A stretch of 64,000 nucleotides of DNA from Paramoeba atlantica (GCA_977017575.1 CDRNVI010000087.1:186001-250000); one strand, 5' to 3'. Positions 10,715 through 20,728 are shown, counted from the stretch's first letter. The notes: generated by a model not told the origin, from the letters alone. Program-made: numbers and translations.

Positions 10715-10994
10715 TTCTACCCCTTCATCATCCTCAAAGGAAATAATCTCATCGTTTTCCTGAACGTAGGTTGGGTCACACTCTGCCTGAGCCAATCTAT
10801 GAAGGGTCAAACTTTCGGCAAAAAATCTCCTTCTCCCATCGAAAAACACAAACTTAATAATAACTTGACAACTTAATAATGACTTGTCCAGCTTAATAAT
10901 AACCTGTCTAGCTTAATAATAACTTGTCTAACTTAATAATAAACCGCAACTTAATAATAAACCGCATCTTAATATTATTCCGTCCCCCGGTTTA

Positions 10995-11110
10995 TATTAT
11001 TCAAATAACGCTATATTATTCAAATAGAGCCACCTAACACTATATTATTCAAATAACACTATATTATTCAAATTCCGATTTGAATAATATACCGTTCCCC
11101 GGGTTACAAA
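10995..11110. repeat. TATATTATTCAAAT short repeats
   Basis: Four or more direct copies of TATATTATTCAAAT spaced by 5-20 bp, ending in an inverted copy (ATTTGAATAATATA) next to CCGTTCCCCGGG. The layout resembles the subterminal repeats of the adjacent pogo element with a different unit, suggesting one end of another, unidentified transposon. From 11110 to 11324 I see only G-run-containing sequence and no gene. Confidence 0.6.
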
Positions 11111-11324
11111 AAATAAGGGGGGGTGCCTTTTTCATGTCTAGGGGTTTAAGCGTTTATAAGCGAGGGGGGGTTACAAAAGATGACCATACTGTATGGAAGA
11201 AGGAGGTTTAAGGAGGAAGAATAACATTTTTTTGTTCCACTAAAGAGACTACGGTGACCCCCGGTTTACGTGATATGTCAAATTTTTTACAATTGCACTC
11301 TCTTGATTTCAGCTTATTTTTTTC

Positions 11325-11966
11325 ATGCCTTCGAACTCGCAAAAATGCACGCATCTTTTCGTTATACACGCTGTAGGTGCGTCGGACACAACTCCTTCCT
11401 ACCATCGTGGCCCTTCTAAAGTCCGTGGTGTTTCGATACCACAGGAATACAAATTGGCTCGATTGATTGATGACATTGAACATAATTTTCCGTCTTGGAA
11501 GGAGTCAACACCTGCTTGTAAGTGGGATGGGGTTAAATGCGATGAACAAAGTCAAATTATCCACTTGAAGTGGGGTGGCCGTGACTTAGAAGGACAACTG
11601 AATTGGATCTATATGCCTCTTCTATTGCAATCGTTAGAGTTATGGAGGAACCAACTTACGGGCGAGGTGCCATTTGATAGTTTACCCCCCACTTTGGAAA
11701 GCCTAGTACTCCATGACAACGAATTTAACGGCAACCCCAATTTTCTGCACTTGCCCCCTCCACTCAAAGCACTAAACATTCGGTACAATAGGTTTAAGGG
11801 CCTTGTAGCGTTTTTTTCTCTTCCATCTTCTTTGCGCCGCTTAGATTTGCGAGGAAATATTTATCTGGAAGGCACTCTGGATGTCAAAGGATTGCAGGAG
11901 CATCTATGTTATGATGTTCGAGATACACATATTACAGTGGACGATGAACCATTATATCGCATATGA
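11325..11966 (+). CDS. LRR protein 2
   Basis: 213 residues from ATG 11325. The N-cap is KVRGVSIPQEYKLARLIDDI then FPSWKESTPACKWDGVKC (residues about 35-80). Four to five LRRs of the LP-x2-L-x2-L-x-L type follow (e.g. LPPTLESLVLHDNEFNG), then a short tail. The first 30 residues are not a convincing signal peptide. It is one of the shortest family members. The function is unknown. It sits alone between transposons. Confidence 0.87.
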   Translation: MPSNSQKCTHLFVIHAVGASDTTPSYHRGPSKVRGVSIPQEYKLARLIDDIEHNFPSWKESTPACKWDGVKCDEQSQIIHLKWGGRDLEGQLNWIYMPLLLQSLELWRNQLTGEVPFDSLPPTLESLVLHDNEFNGNPNFLHLPPPLKALNIRYNRFKGLVAFFSLPSSLRRLDLRGNIYLEGTLDVKGLQEHLCYDVRDTHITVDDEPLYRI

Positions 11967-12540
11967 ACACCGTCAGAAGCGCAACAAAAGTTAAGAAAGT
12001 CCAAAACTGAAGTGTAACGCTAAGTTAGGAATATTCTCGTTCCGCCACAAAGATAAAACTACGTTAAAGCAATGTAAGCTTTGCATTAGTAAACAGAATT
12101 GTGTATAAAGTTTAATTACTACGAACGACTTAATGTACAGGGGGGGTATAGTAAAGTGTACCCTGTATATTAAGGGGGGGGGTATATTGGCTCACCGTTT
12201 ATACCGGGTGGGGGGTATAATGCGGGGGGGTGGGGGGTATATTTCTTCAAAATTTGCACCCCCCTATTTAATTGTCCTTTTCCCGAAAAGCGGTGACAAT
12301 TAAGTAGGGGGAGGGACAGTGCGTAAATTCTTATGTAAACAAAACTCTATGCTCAACTAAAGGGGATTCAAAATGCTTAAAAAACAGATTTTTTTTCTTC
12401 CGCAAGTACCAAAAAAATTAATCTTTCAAACTCAAAAAAATAATTTTTTGACTACTCCCCCTTTCATTTTTACTCCCCCTTTTCATAATTCTTTATAAAC
12501 CCTGTTCCGGGTTATTGTGCCCCCCCTGCACAATAACTGG
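11967..12540. other. Gene-free stretch with G-run palindromes
   Basis: No gene seen. 12140-12245 has repeated G7-G8 runs each followed by TATA. At 12259-12276 and 12295-12311 is a stem (CCCCCCTATTTAATTGTC against GACAATTAAGTAGGGGG) with a loop containing TTTTCCCGAAAAG. Similar foldbacks occur at 34460 and 42115. Confidence 0.6.
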
Positions 12541-13409
12541 CTCTAGGCACATTCTTTTTTAGGCTCTTCGTTAAACGCGGTGGTTGTTTTCAACTTAGAA
12601 GTCACACATGCTGCGCTCTTCGCATTGAAAACTACCACCGCGTTTAACGAAGAGCCAAAAAAGGAAAATTGGCCTGGAAAGCTGAAGAAAACGGAAAGAT
12701 TATAGCCGAAAATAGCCGAATTTCGGGTAAAAATGGGGTCATTTTTGGGTATTTTTGCTCTCAAGACACTAAATCCGACATTTGCGAGTGGGAAATCACT
12801 CGTAGGTATGAATGAAAGCCTACCGCACGTATTGGGTATAGAATGCGACTCCAACCACACCATTCTATCGGCACAAAAAGGCCCCTTCGGGTCCGAAAAA
12901 TACTTTTTCACCATTTTTTAGTCAAAAATGGGTCATTTTGAGGGACGCACCACGGTTCGAAGAAGGGATACCTTGTGAAAACAACGGCCGAGAAACCTAG
13001 TATAGGTCCCAAACTATCAAAATACAATAGGGGAAACGATTTTGGAAAAATATTTTTTTTGCCATTTTTTTCGCCAAGTTGAAATTTTTTTAAAAACTTT
13101 TTTATCCGAAAAAATTCGAACTTGGCGGACCCGTCCTGCGGATACGCAGGGGGGCCAACCCCGGGTAGGCGGGTGGAAAATGCGCGTCAAGACCCCGGCT
13201 ACTCCTTCTGCGGTTTTTTTTCGAAAACTAATTTTTTCAAAAAAATTTGCTCGACCATGACCCCCCGGGACCCCCCCCCCCCATGGACCCCCCGGCGCCC
13301 GCAGATTGATAATGCATACTAAGCGGCACATTGATAATGCATATAGCACATTGATATTGCATATAGCACATTGATAATGCATATAGCACATTGACCTTCA
13401 GAATTTTAT

Positions 13410-13685
13410 TTGACCTCCAGAGTTTCCCAACGTAAAACCAAACGCCTAGACACCGAGGCCCGGGAAACTATCGCAGTGCTCTATAATCAACAAGGCTTCT
13501 CGCAAGAAGAAATAGCAGAAAAACTGGGAGAAAGCCAGGCTACTGTGAGCCGGGAGCTCAAGCGAGGCGCACGTCTCGGCGAGTACAGTGCAAAGCGTGC
13601 GCAAGGGACGAGTGAAAAAGCCATGACAAAACGCAAGGGGAAGAAGCTTAAGATTTCCGGTTCAATGCGACATAAAGTTCTCTGA
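13410..13685 (+). pseudogene. IS30-type HTH ORF, satellite unit 1
   Basis: Open frame without ATG: a 7-bp deletion (AATGTCA) relative to units 4, 6, 8 and 9 removes the start. Otherwise full length, ending SGSMRHKVL. Confidence 0.6.
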
Positions 13686-13947
13686 ACTTTAAAATCTGAA
13701 CTTGGCGGACCCGTCCTGCGGATACGCGGGGGGGTCACCCCCGGGTAGGCGGGTGGAAAATGCGCGCCAAGACCCCGGCTACTCCTTCTGCGTTTTGTTT
13801 TCGAAAACTAATTTTTTCAAAAAAATTTGCTCGACCATGACCCCCCGGGACCCCCCCCCCATGGACCCCCCGGCGCCCGCAGATTGATAATGCATACTAA
13901 GCGGCACATTGATAATGCATATAGCACATTGACCTTCAGAATTTTAT

Positions 13948-14154
13948 TTGACCTCCAGAGTTTCCCAACGTAAAACCAAACGCCTAGACACCGAGGCCCG
14001 GGAAACTATCGCAGTGCTCTATAATCAACAAGGCTTCTCGCAAGAAGAAATAGCAGAAAAACTGGGAGAAAGCCAGGCTACTGTGAGCCGGGAGCTCAAG
14101 CGAGGCGCACGTCTCGGCGAGTACAGTGCAAAGCGTGCGCAAGGGACGAGTTAA
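13948..14154 (+). pseudogene. IS30-type HTH ORF, satellite unit 2
   Basis: Lacks the ATG as unit 1 does and also has a stop after AQGTS. The HTH itself is unchanged. Confidence 0.6.
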
Positions 14155-14527
14155 AAAGCCATGACAAAACGCAAGGGGAAGAAGCTTAAGATTTCCGGTT
14201 CAATGCGACATAAAGTTCTCTGAACTTTAAAATCTGAACTTGGCGGACCCGTCCTGCGGATACGCGGGGGGGTCACCCCCGGGTAGGCGGGTGGAAAATG
14301 CGCGCCAAGACCCCGGCTACTCCTTCTGCGTTTTGTTTTCGAAAACTAATTTTTTCAAAAAAATTTGCTCGACCATGACCCCCCGGGACCCCCCCCCCCC
14401 ATGGACCCCCCGGCGCCCGCAGATTGATAATGCATACTAAGCGGCACATTGATAATGCATATAGCACATTGATATTGCATATAGCACATTGATAATGCAT
14501 ATAGCACATTGACCTTCAGAATTTTAT

Positions 14528-14803
14528 TTGACCTCCAGAGTTTCCCAACGTAAAACCAAACGCCTAGACACCGAGGCCCGGGAAACTATCGCAGTGCTCT
14601 ATAATCAACAAGGCTTCTCGCAAGAAGAAATAGCAGAAAAACTGGGAGAAAGCCAGGCTACTGTGAGCCGGGAGCTCAAGCGAGGCGCACGTCTCGGCGA
14701 GTACAGTACAAAGCGTGCGCAAGGGACGAGTGAAAAAGCCATGACAAAACGCAAGGGGAAGAAGCTTAAGATTTCCGGTTCAATGCGACATAAAGTTCTC
14801 TGA
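14528..14803 (+). pseudogene. IS30-type HTH ORF, satellite unit 3
   Basis: Full-length frame, no ATG. Carries the GEYSTKRAQG variant (Ala to Thr), shared with units 5 and 7. Confidence 0.6.
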
Positions 14804-15093
14804 ACTTTAAAATCTGAACTTGGCGGACCCGTCCTGCGGATACGCGGGGGGGTCACCCCCGGGTAGGTGGGTGGAAAATGCGCGCCAAGACCCCGGCTAC
14901 TCCTTCTGCGTTTTGTTTTCGAAAACTAATTTTTTCAAAAAAATTTGCTCGACCATGACCCCCCTGGACCCCCCCCCCCATAGACCCCCCGGCGCCCGCA
15001 GATTGATAATGCATATAGCACATTGATATTGCATATAGCACATTGATAATGCATATAGCACCTCGACCTTCAGAATTTTATTTGACCTCCAGA

Positions 15094-15294
15094 ATGTCAG
15101 TTTCCCAACGTAAAACCAAACGCCTAGACACCGAGGCCCGGGAAACTATCGCAGTGCTCTATAATCAACAAGGCTTCTCGCAAGAAGAAATAGCAGAAAA
15201 ACTGGGAGAAAGCCAGGCTACTGTGAGCCGGGAGCTCAAGCGAGGCGCACGTCTCGGCGAGTACAGTGCAAAGCGTGCGCAAGGGACGAGTTAA
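15094..15294 (+). CDS. IS30-type HTH ORF, satellite unit 4, shortened
   Basis: Has the ATG (MSVSQRKTKR) but stops after AQGTS, giving 66 residues. The HTH is complete, so a minimal DNA-binding peptide could still be made. Confidence 0.5.
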   Translation: MSVSQRKTKRLDTEARETIAVLYNQQGFSQEEIAEKLGESQATVSRELKRGARLGEYSAKRAQGTS

Positions 15295-15669
15295 AAAGCC
15301 ATGACAAAACGCAAGGGGAAGAAGCTTAAGATTTCCGGTTCAATGCGACATAAAGTTCTCTGAACTTTAAAATCTGAACTTGGCGGACCCGTCCTGCGGA
15401 TACGCGGGGGGGTCACCCCCGGGTAGGCGGGTGGAAAATGCGCGCCAAGACCCCGGCTACTCCTTCTGCGGTTTTTTTTCGAAAACTAATTTTTTCAAAA
15501 AAATTTGCTCGACCATGACCCCCCGGGACCCCCCCCCCCCCCATGGACCCCCCGGCGCCCGCAGATTGATAATGCATACTAAGCGGCACATTGATAATGC
15601 ATATAGCACATTGATATTGCATATAGCACATTGATAATGCATATAGCACATTGACCTTCAGAATTTTAT

Positions 15670-15945
15670 TTGACCTCCAGAGTTTCCCAACGTAAAACCA
15701 AACGCCTAGACACCGAGGCCCGGGAAACTATCGCAGTGCTCTATAATCAACAAGGCTTCTCGCAAGAAGAAATAGCAGAAAAACTGGGAGAAAGCCAGGC
15801 TACTGTGAGCCGGGAGCTCAAGCGAGGCGCACGTCTCGGCGAGTACAGTACAAAGCGTGCGCAAGGGACGAGTGAAAAAGCCATGACAAAACGCAAGGGG
15901 AAGAAGCTTAAGATTTCCGGTTCAATGCGACATAAAGTTCTCTGA
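15670..15945 (+). pseudogene. IS30-type HTH ORF, satellite unit 5
   Basis: Full-length frame with the Ala-to-Thr variant; no ATG. Confidence 0.6.
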
Positions 15946-16234
15946 ACTTTAAAATCTGAACTTGGCGGACCCGTCCTGCGGATACGCGGGGGGGTCACCC
16001 CCGGGTAGGTGGGTGGAAAATGCGCGCCAAGACCCCGGCTACTCCTTCTGCGGTTTTTTTTCGAAAACTAATTTTTTCAAAAAAATTTGCTCGACCATGA
16101 CCCCCCTGGACCCCCCCCCAATAGACCCCCCGGCGCCCGCAGATTGATAATGCATATAGCACATTGATATTGCATATAGCACATTGATAATGCATATAGC
16201 ACCTCGACCTTCAGAATTTTATTTGACCTCCAGA

Positions 16235-16504
16235 ATGTCAGTTTCCCAACGTAAAACCAAACGCCTAGACACCGAGGCCCGGGAAACTATCGCAGTGCTC
16301 TATAATCAACAAGGCTTCTCGCAAGAAGAAATAGCAGAAAAACTGGGAGAAAGCCAGGCTACTGTGAGCCGGGAGCTCAAGCGAGGCGCACGTCTCGGCG
16401 AGTACAGTGCAAAGCGTGCGCAAGGGACGAGTGAAAAAGCCATGACAAAACGCAAGGGGAAGAAGCTTAAGATTTCCGGTTCAATGCGACATAAAGTTCT
16501 CTGA
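16235..16504 (+). CDS. IS30-type HTH ORF, satellite unit 6, intact
   Basis: 89 residues from an ATG (MSVSQRKTKRLDTEARETIA). Residues about 10-48 match the HTH_38 domain at the N-terminus of IS30 transposases: TEARETIAVLYNQQGFSQEE, then IAEKLGESQATVSRELKRG, where TVSRELKRG is the recognition-helix signature. The basic tail (KRKGKKLKISGSMRHKVL) corresponds to the stretch just before the WSPEQI-like region of IS30 transposases, which is absent, as is the DDE catalytic domain. It is therefore a DNA-binding fragment. It could bind the array or its source transposon, or be a passenger. Every unit keeps the HTH sequence, but the units are too young for that to prove selection. Confidence 0.6.
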   Translation: MSVSQRKTKRLDTEARETIAVLYNQQGFSQEEIAEKLGESQATVSRELKRGARLGEYSAKRAQGTSEKAMTKRKGKKLKISGSMRHKVL

Positions 16505-16808
16505 ACTTTAAAATCTGAACTTGGCGGACCCGTCCTGCGGATACGCGGGGGGGTCACCCCCGGGTAGGCGGGTGGAAAATGCGCGCCAAGACCCCGGCTA
16601 CTCCTTCTGCGGTTTTTTTTCGAAAACTAATTTTTTCAAAAAAATTTGCTCGACCATGACCCCCCGGGACCCCCCCCCCCCATGGACCCCCCGGCGCCCG
16701 CAGATTGATAATGCATACTAAGCGGCACATTGATAATGCATATAGCACATTGATATTGCATATAGCACATTGATAATGCATATAGCACATTGACCTTCAG
16801 AATTTTAT

Positions 16809-17084
16809 TTGACCTCCAGAGTTTCCCAACGTAAAACCAAACGCCTAGACACCGAGGCCCGGGAAACTATCGCAGTGCTCTATAATCAACAAGGCTTCTC
16901 GCAAGAAGAAATAGCAGAAAAACTGGGAGAAAGCCAGGCTACTGTGAGCCGGGAGCTCAAGCGAGGCGCACGTCTCGGCGAGTACAGTACAAAGCGTGCG
17001 CAAGGGACGAGTGAAAAAGCCATGACAAAACGCAAGGGGAAGAAGCTTAAGATTTCCGGTTCAATGCGACATAAAGTTCTCTGA
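16809..17084 (+). pseudogene. IS30-type HTH ORF, satellite unit 7
   Basis: Full-length frame with the Ala-to-Thr variant; no ATG, as in units 3 and 5. Confidence 0.6.
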
Positions 17085-17373
17085 ACTTTAAAATCTGAAC
17101 TTGGCGGACCCGTCCTGCGGATACGCGGGGGGGTCACCCCCGGGTAGGTGGGTGGAAAATGCGCGCCAAGACCCCGGCTACTCCTTCTGCGGTTTTTTTT
17201 CGAAAACTAATTTTTTCAAAAAAATTTGCTCGACCATGACCCCCCTGGACCCCCCCCCAATAGACCCCCCGGCGCCCGCAGATTGATAATGCATATAGCA
17301 CATTGATATTGCATATAGCACATTGATAATGCATATAGCACCTCGACCTTCAGAATTTTATTTGACCTCCAGA

Positions 17374-17643
17374 ATGTCAGTTTCCCAACGTAAAACCAAA
17401 CGCCTAGACACCGAGGCCCGGGAAACTATCGCAGTGCTCTATAATCAACAAGGCTTCTCGCAAGAAGAAATAGCAGAAAAACTGGGAGAAAGCCAGGCTA
17501 CTGTGAGCCGGGAGCTCAAGCGAGGCGCACGTCTCGGCGAGTACAGTGCAAAGCGTGCGCAAGGGACGAGTGAAAAAGCCATGACAAAACGCAAGGGGAA
17601 GAAGCTTAAGATTTCCGGTTCAATGCGACATAAAGTTCTCTGA
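17374..17643 (+). CDS. IS30-type HTH ORF, satellite unit 8, intact
   Basis: Same 89-residue protein as unit 6, with ATG and no internal stop. Confidence 0.6.
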   Translation: MSVSQRKTKRLDTEARETIAVLYNQQGFSQEEIAEKLGESQATVSRELKRGARLGEYSAKRAQGTSEKAMTKRKGKKLKISGSMRHKVL

Positions 17644-17958
17644 ACTTTAAAATCTGAACTTGGCGGACCCGTCCTGCGGATACGCGGGGGGGTCACCCCC
17701 GGGTAGGCGGGTGGAAAATGCGCGCCAAGACCCCGGCTACTCCTTCTGCGGTTTTTTTTCGAAAACTAATTTTTTCAAAAAAATTTGCTCGACCATGACC
17801 CCCCGGGACCCCCCCCCCCATGGACCCCCCGGCGCCCGCAGATTGATAATGCATACTAAGCGGCACATTGATAATGCATATAGCACATTGATATTGCATA
17901 TAGCATATTGATAATGCATATAGCACATTGACCTTAAGAATTTTATTTGACCTCCAGA

Positions 17959-18228
17959 ATGTCAGTTTCCCAACGTAAAACCAAACGCCTAGACACCGAG
18001 GCCCGGGAAACTATCGCAGTGCTCTATAATCAACAAGGCTTCTCGCAAGAAGAAATAGCAGAAAAACTGGGAGAAAGCCAGGCTACTGTGAGCCGGGAGC
18101 TCAAGCGAGGCGCACGTCTCGGCGGGTACAGTACAAAGCGTGCGCAAGGGACGAGTGAAAAAGCCATGACAAAACGCAAGGGGAAGAAGCTTAAGATTTC
18201 CGGTTCAATGCGACATAAAGTTCTCTGA
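17959..18228 (+). CDS. IS30-type HTH ORF, satellite unit 9, intact
   Basis: 89 residues with ATG. Combines the start of the unit-6 type with the Ala-to-Thr variant of the other type and adds Glu to Gly (LGGYSTKRAQ). It is therefore a hybrid of the two unit types at the array edge. Confidence 0.6.
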   Translation: MSVSQRKTKRLDTEARETIAVLYNQQGFSQEEIAEKLGESQATVSRELKRGARLGGYSTKRAQGTSEKAMTKRKGKKLKISGSMRHKVL

Positions 18229-18620
18229 ACTTTAAAATCTGAACTTGGCGGACCCGTCCTGCGGATACGCGGGGGGGTCACCCCCGGGTAGGCGGGTGGA
18301 AAATGCGCGTCAAGACCCCGGCTACCCCTTCTGCGTTTTTTTTTCGAAAACTAATTTTTTCGAAAAAATTTGCTCGACCATGACCCCCCTGGACCCCCCC
18401 CTGGACCCCCTCCTGGACCCCATTTTTTTCAATTTTTTTTTTCAATTTTGGACCACCGGTTGGAGCCCCCTTTTATATTTTTTTCATTTATTATATTACT
18501 GTGTTCCTCTTTATAGTTTCACTGTTTTTGTACCCTTTTTTTTCAATAACCGAGGGTAGAGCAGTAGTTTTACAACCACCGCAATAATCGGGGGTAGAGC
18601 GGTTTTACAACCACCGCAAT

Positions 18621-18829
18621 GTGCTCTAACTGTTGCCTTATCAAATTTTCCGTGCATTCAAAATGTTTTTCTGACATGTTTTTACATATTGCTGCACTTT
18701 TTCGCCGTGATAGTACGCTTGTTAGTGGGGAAGAAGCGCGAGATGATCGGCTGAAGTTCGCCGGAGAAAACCCGGCGATTTAGGCCTTCTTCAAAGGGCA
18801 TATTCAAGCCCTTTTAAATATGGCCGCGC
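18621..18829. other. Gene-free stretch
   Basis: AT-rich sequence beyond the FB1 right end, followed by a short GC-richer piece (about 18720-18800). No ORF or repeat recognised. Confidence 0.5.
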
Positions 18830-19135
18830 AGTGGGAGCTTTTAAATATGCGGGACCCGCAGTGGGAGAGAGCGGCCCGTCTCTGGTACCTGGTCTCCCCG
18901 ACCTCGGAGCCTAAGCTCCAGTGCTTGAGTCGTCCCATACGTTGAGGATGGCCGAGGCCAATAAACGGCGCACTCCCGACGAGATGGCGCTCGTTAGGGG
19001 GATGAAATCCAACCCCCCGGCCTTCACCACATAATGTGTGAGATCCTGGGCCCGGAGACCAGGCGGCGGTACAAGACTGGTGCCTCTGCGGTGTACGCGG
19101 GTAGCTCGGCGGCGGGTTTAAGGGGGAAAACATTG
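18830..19135 (+). pseudogene. Non-LTR retrotransposon 3' fragment with internal deletions
   Basis: Matches 57731-58380 of the retrotransposon at 53781 (e.g. GCGGGACCCGCAGTGGGAGA; AGGCGGCGGTACAAGACTGG). Two blocks are missing: most of the zinc knuckle/endonuclease core (about 57810-58095), and a piece before the end of the ORF. It carries many substitutions and is non-coding now. Confidence 0.85.
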
Positions 19136-19177
19136 AGATATACTTTCAAAAGATCAAAGGATCATTTTTTAGAGAAT

Positions 19178-19325
19178 CTTAGAAGTCACTCATGCTGCGC
19201 GCTTCGCGTTCAAAACTACCACCGCGTTTAACGAAGAGCCTAAAAAAGAAAATTCGGCCTGGACAGCTAAAGTAAAACAAAGATTATAGCCAAAAATAGC
19301 CGATTTTAGGGTAAAAATGGGGTGA
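19178..19325 (+). repeat. FB1 half-hairpin fragment
   Basis: Only the right hairpin arm (CGCGTTTAACGAAGAGCCTA) and the first ~80 bp of core, truncated on both sides. It ends next to CCGCAGCCCCTCA, which resembles the terminus of the Harbinger-like element at 30191. Confidence 0.75.
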
Positions 19326-19639
19326 CCGCAGCCCCTCAAATGGCAAGTCATTAAATGGACAAGTCAGACGTTTTGAAGAAAACTAATAAAAATTGTGAAA
19401 ATTAAAAATTTGTTTTATTTCTCCTACAAGGAAACGGTCTCAGAAACGCGCACACCCAAGGATATCAGGGCGATCACAACACCTTCGAAAATTGGTTTCC
19501 CACTCTGTTTAAAACCTCTTTTACTCATGCGTGCATTAATTTTCTGTTCAGACAACCTCAGCACCACATCCACCACAGTCCTCACCCCGCCCATTCACCC
19601 CTGCCCGTCCAACAACCCCCGCCCGCTCAGTCTCGCCAA

Positions 19640-19830
19640 CCAGCCAGCCTCCCGAGCCAAATCTCTCCTACTGGGGATTGGCTCATAAAGGACCAAATCT
19701 CTCTTACTGGGGGGGCACTTACTGGGGGGTCTACGGCATCTTTGGAAAGCATTCTCATTGATTTTTATAATCATAAATATGAATTTTCTTTTTTGTTACA
19801 CCGCAGACCCCCCCAGTAATAGAATCGATG
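19640..19830. repeat. Fragments of the CTTACTGGGGGG MITE family
   Basis: Tandem-like copies of AAATCTCTCTTACTGGGG and an inverted CCCCCCAGTAATAGAATCG, matching the ends of the element at 52174-52494. The ORF spanning 19395-19688 is low-complexity repeat translation, not a gene. Nothing else is seen between 19330 and 20070. Confidence 0.6.
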
Positions 19831-20070
19831 GGTACAGACCACTTATATTGTACCCACTTTCAAAATAATGATATTAATGCACTTAAATGCTTTCTTGCGC
19901 AGCGTAATTTTACACACTTTACCTCACTTCCTCCTTCCGCTTACTTTACGTCAAAAAATATTGCAGCATGCTTAAAATTGGCCACAGAAAAAATGCTTAA
20001 AATGCACAGATAAAATGGCTATGGGCAGATAAACTGCCAATGGACAGATAAAATACCACAAAAAAAGCCT

Positions 20071-20141
20071 GGCGTCGGTACCATCTGAACTACATGGCAG
20101 TGACGGGGAAGACCGCTAGTGGGTCCCGACCATGCTTCCCC
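20071..20141 (-). ncRNA. HDV-like ribozyme, degenerate copy
   Basis: Reads on the - strand from 20141: GGGGAAGCATGGTCGGGACC, loop CACTAGC, GGT, CTTCCCC. P1 (GGGGAAG with CTTCCCC, 7 bp), P3 (ACC with GGT) and the CAT linker are kept. The 3' strand of P2 is mutated and the P4 loop differs from the copy at 58667. Probably inactive. Confidence 0.55.
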
Positions 20142-20474
20142 ATGTTAGGGCTGTGGAAAATATCGAGAAGACTCCTAGTTTACCTGTCTGGATGTAAGGC
20201 ACAACTTTGAGCGTAGCCCACGTCTGTGAGCAAAGCCCAACTGTGAGCGTAGCCCTGAGACAGAATTATATTTTAGCGCCCCCGCTCGCTGCAGCGAGCG
20301 GGGTCACGTACTGAGAACCAACGTTTTCCCGTTCCGCAGGGAAGGGGTGTACTTGTTTTCCTATGTTGTGTGACCGGGCGTGTGTTTCTGCTCCACCGGC
20401 ATTATTATAATTTCGATTTAAACCACCGTCCAGTTTACCATACCTACTTAACTAAGTAACTTTAGTAATTACCG

Positions 20475-20660
20475 TCCCCCCTTTTTAGTGTTTAGTAGAA
20501 TTGAGCAAATTTAAACACTAAGTAGGGGGTGGGGCAAGGTACTAAATAGTAAATAGGGGGGGCGGTACTAGTAGGAATTATTTTTTTTCAGTCCTTTTTC
20601 GTCACCCCCCCTTATTATGGGCAAGCCGAAAAAGTGTCCATAATAAAGGGGGAGGTCACT
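20475..20660. repeat. Two C-run foldbacks
   Basis: First stem: CCCCCCTTTTTAGTGTTTA (about 20475) with TTAAACACTAAGTAGGGGG (about 20510). Second stem: CCCCCCCTTATTATGG (20605-20620) with CCATAATAAAGGGGGAGG (20638-20655). A 22-nt stretch at 20235-20256 (GCCCAACTGTGAGCGTAGCC) has a complement near 35282. No gene in 20142-20728. Confidence 0.65.
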
Positions 20661-20728
20661 GTATGTAAATCCTCCTGCCCATACAATGTATTAAACGACG
20701 AAATGTCCAATATTTCAGCTACGAAAGG

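Larger units (their letters stand above)
7159..10994 (-). mobile_element. Pogo-like transposon with nested Tc1-like element
   Basis: Terminal inverted repeats of 26 bp, TAAACCGGGGGACGGAATAA at 7159 and its exact complement ending at 10994, flanked by TA. Subterminal arrays of a ~19-bp repeat (ACTTAATAATAACTTGTCA-like) occur about four times plus one inverted on the left (7190-7300) and about six times on the right (10850-10970), a layout typical of transposase-binding sites. Without the nested Tc1 element (8891-10454) it is about 2.27 kb. It encodes the transposase at 7411-8895 and an acidic ORF at 10484-10714. Confidence 0.92.
13401..18240 (+). repeat. Nine-unit satellite with ~1140-bp higher-order period
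   Basis: Units start (GAATTTTATTTGACCTCC) at 13401, 13939, 14519, 15073, 15661, 16214, 16800, 17353 and 17938, spaced 538, 580, 554, 588, 553, 586, 553 and 585 bp. From the third unit on the lengths alternate, so the repeat is a dimer of ~1140 bp. Each unit holds an HTH ORF, the FB1 GC-rich block, a C-run, and 3-5 copies of a ~20-bp motif (CACATTGATAATGCATATAG). Units are nearly identical, indicating recent expansion or homogenisation. Confidence 0.93.
12552..18620 (+). mobile_element. FB1 element expanded by an internal satellite
   Basis: Left hairpin (arms 12552-12594 and 12624-12671), FB1 core to about 13100, then nine tandem units (13401-18240). A final GC-rich block and CCTGGACCCCCC minisatellite (18385-18420) follow, then the AT-rich region and a doubled right-end motif (GAGGGTAGAGC..CAACCACCGCAA, 18550-18620). 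All FB1 parts are present in the same order as in the 934-bp copy, so the array grew inside one element. Confidence 0.82.

Noticed and set aside
13300-17940. CRISPR-like array of ~20-bp repeats (CACATTGATAATGCATATAG)
   Set aside because: The copies are adjacent tandem repeats without unique spacers, and the window is eukaryotic.
13410-18228. Bacterial origin of the contig because of the IS30-type HTH
   Set aside because: eL42, TA-flanked eukaryotic transposons and poly(A)-tailed retroposons surround it; acquisition of a fragment is the simpler reading.
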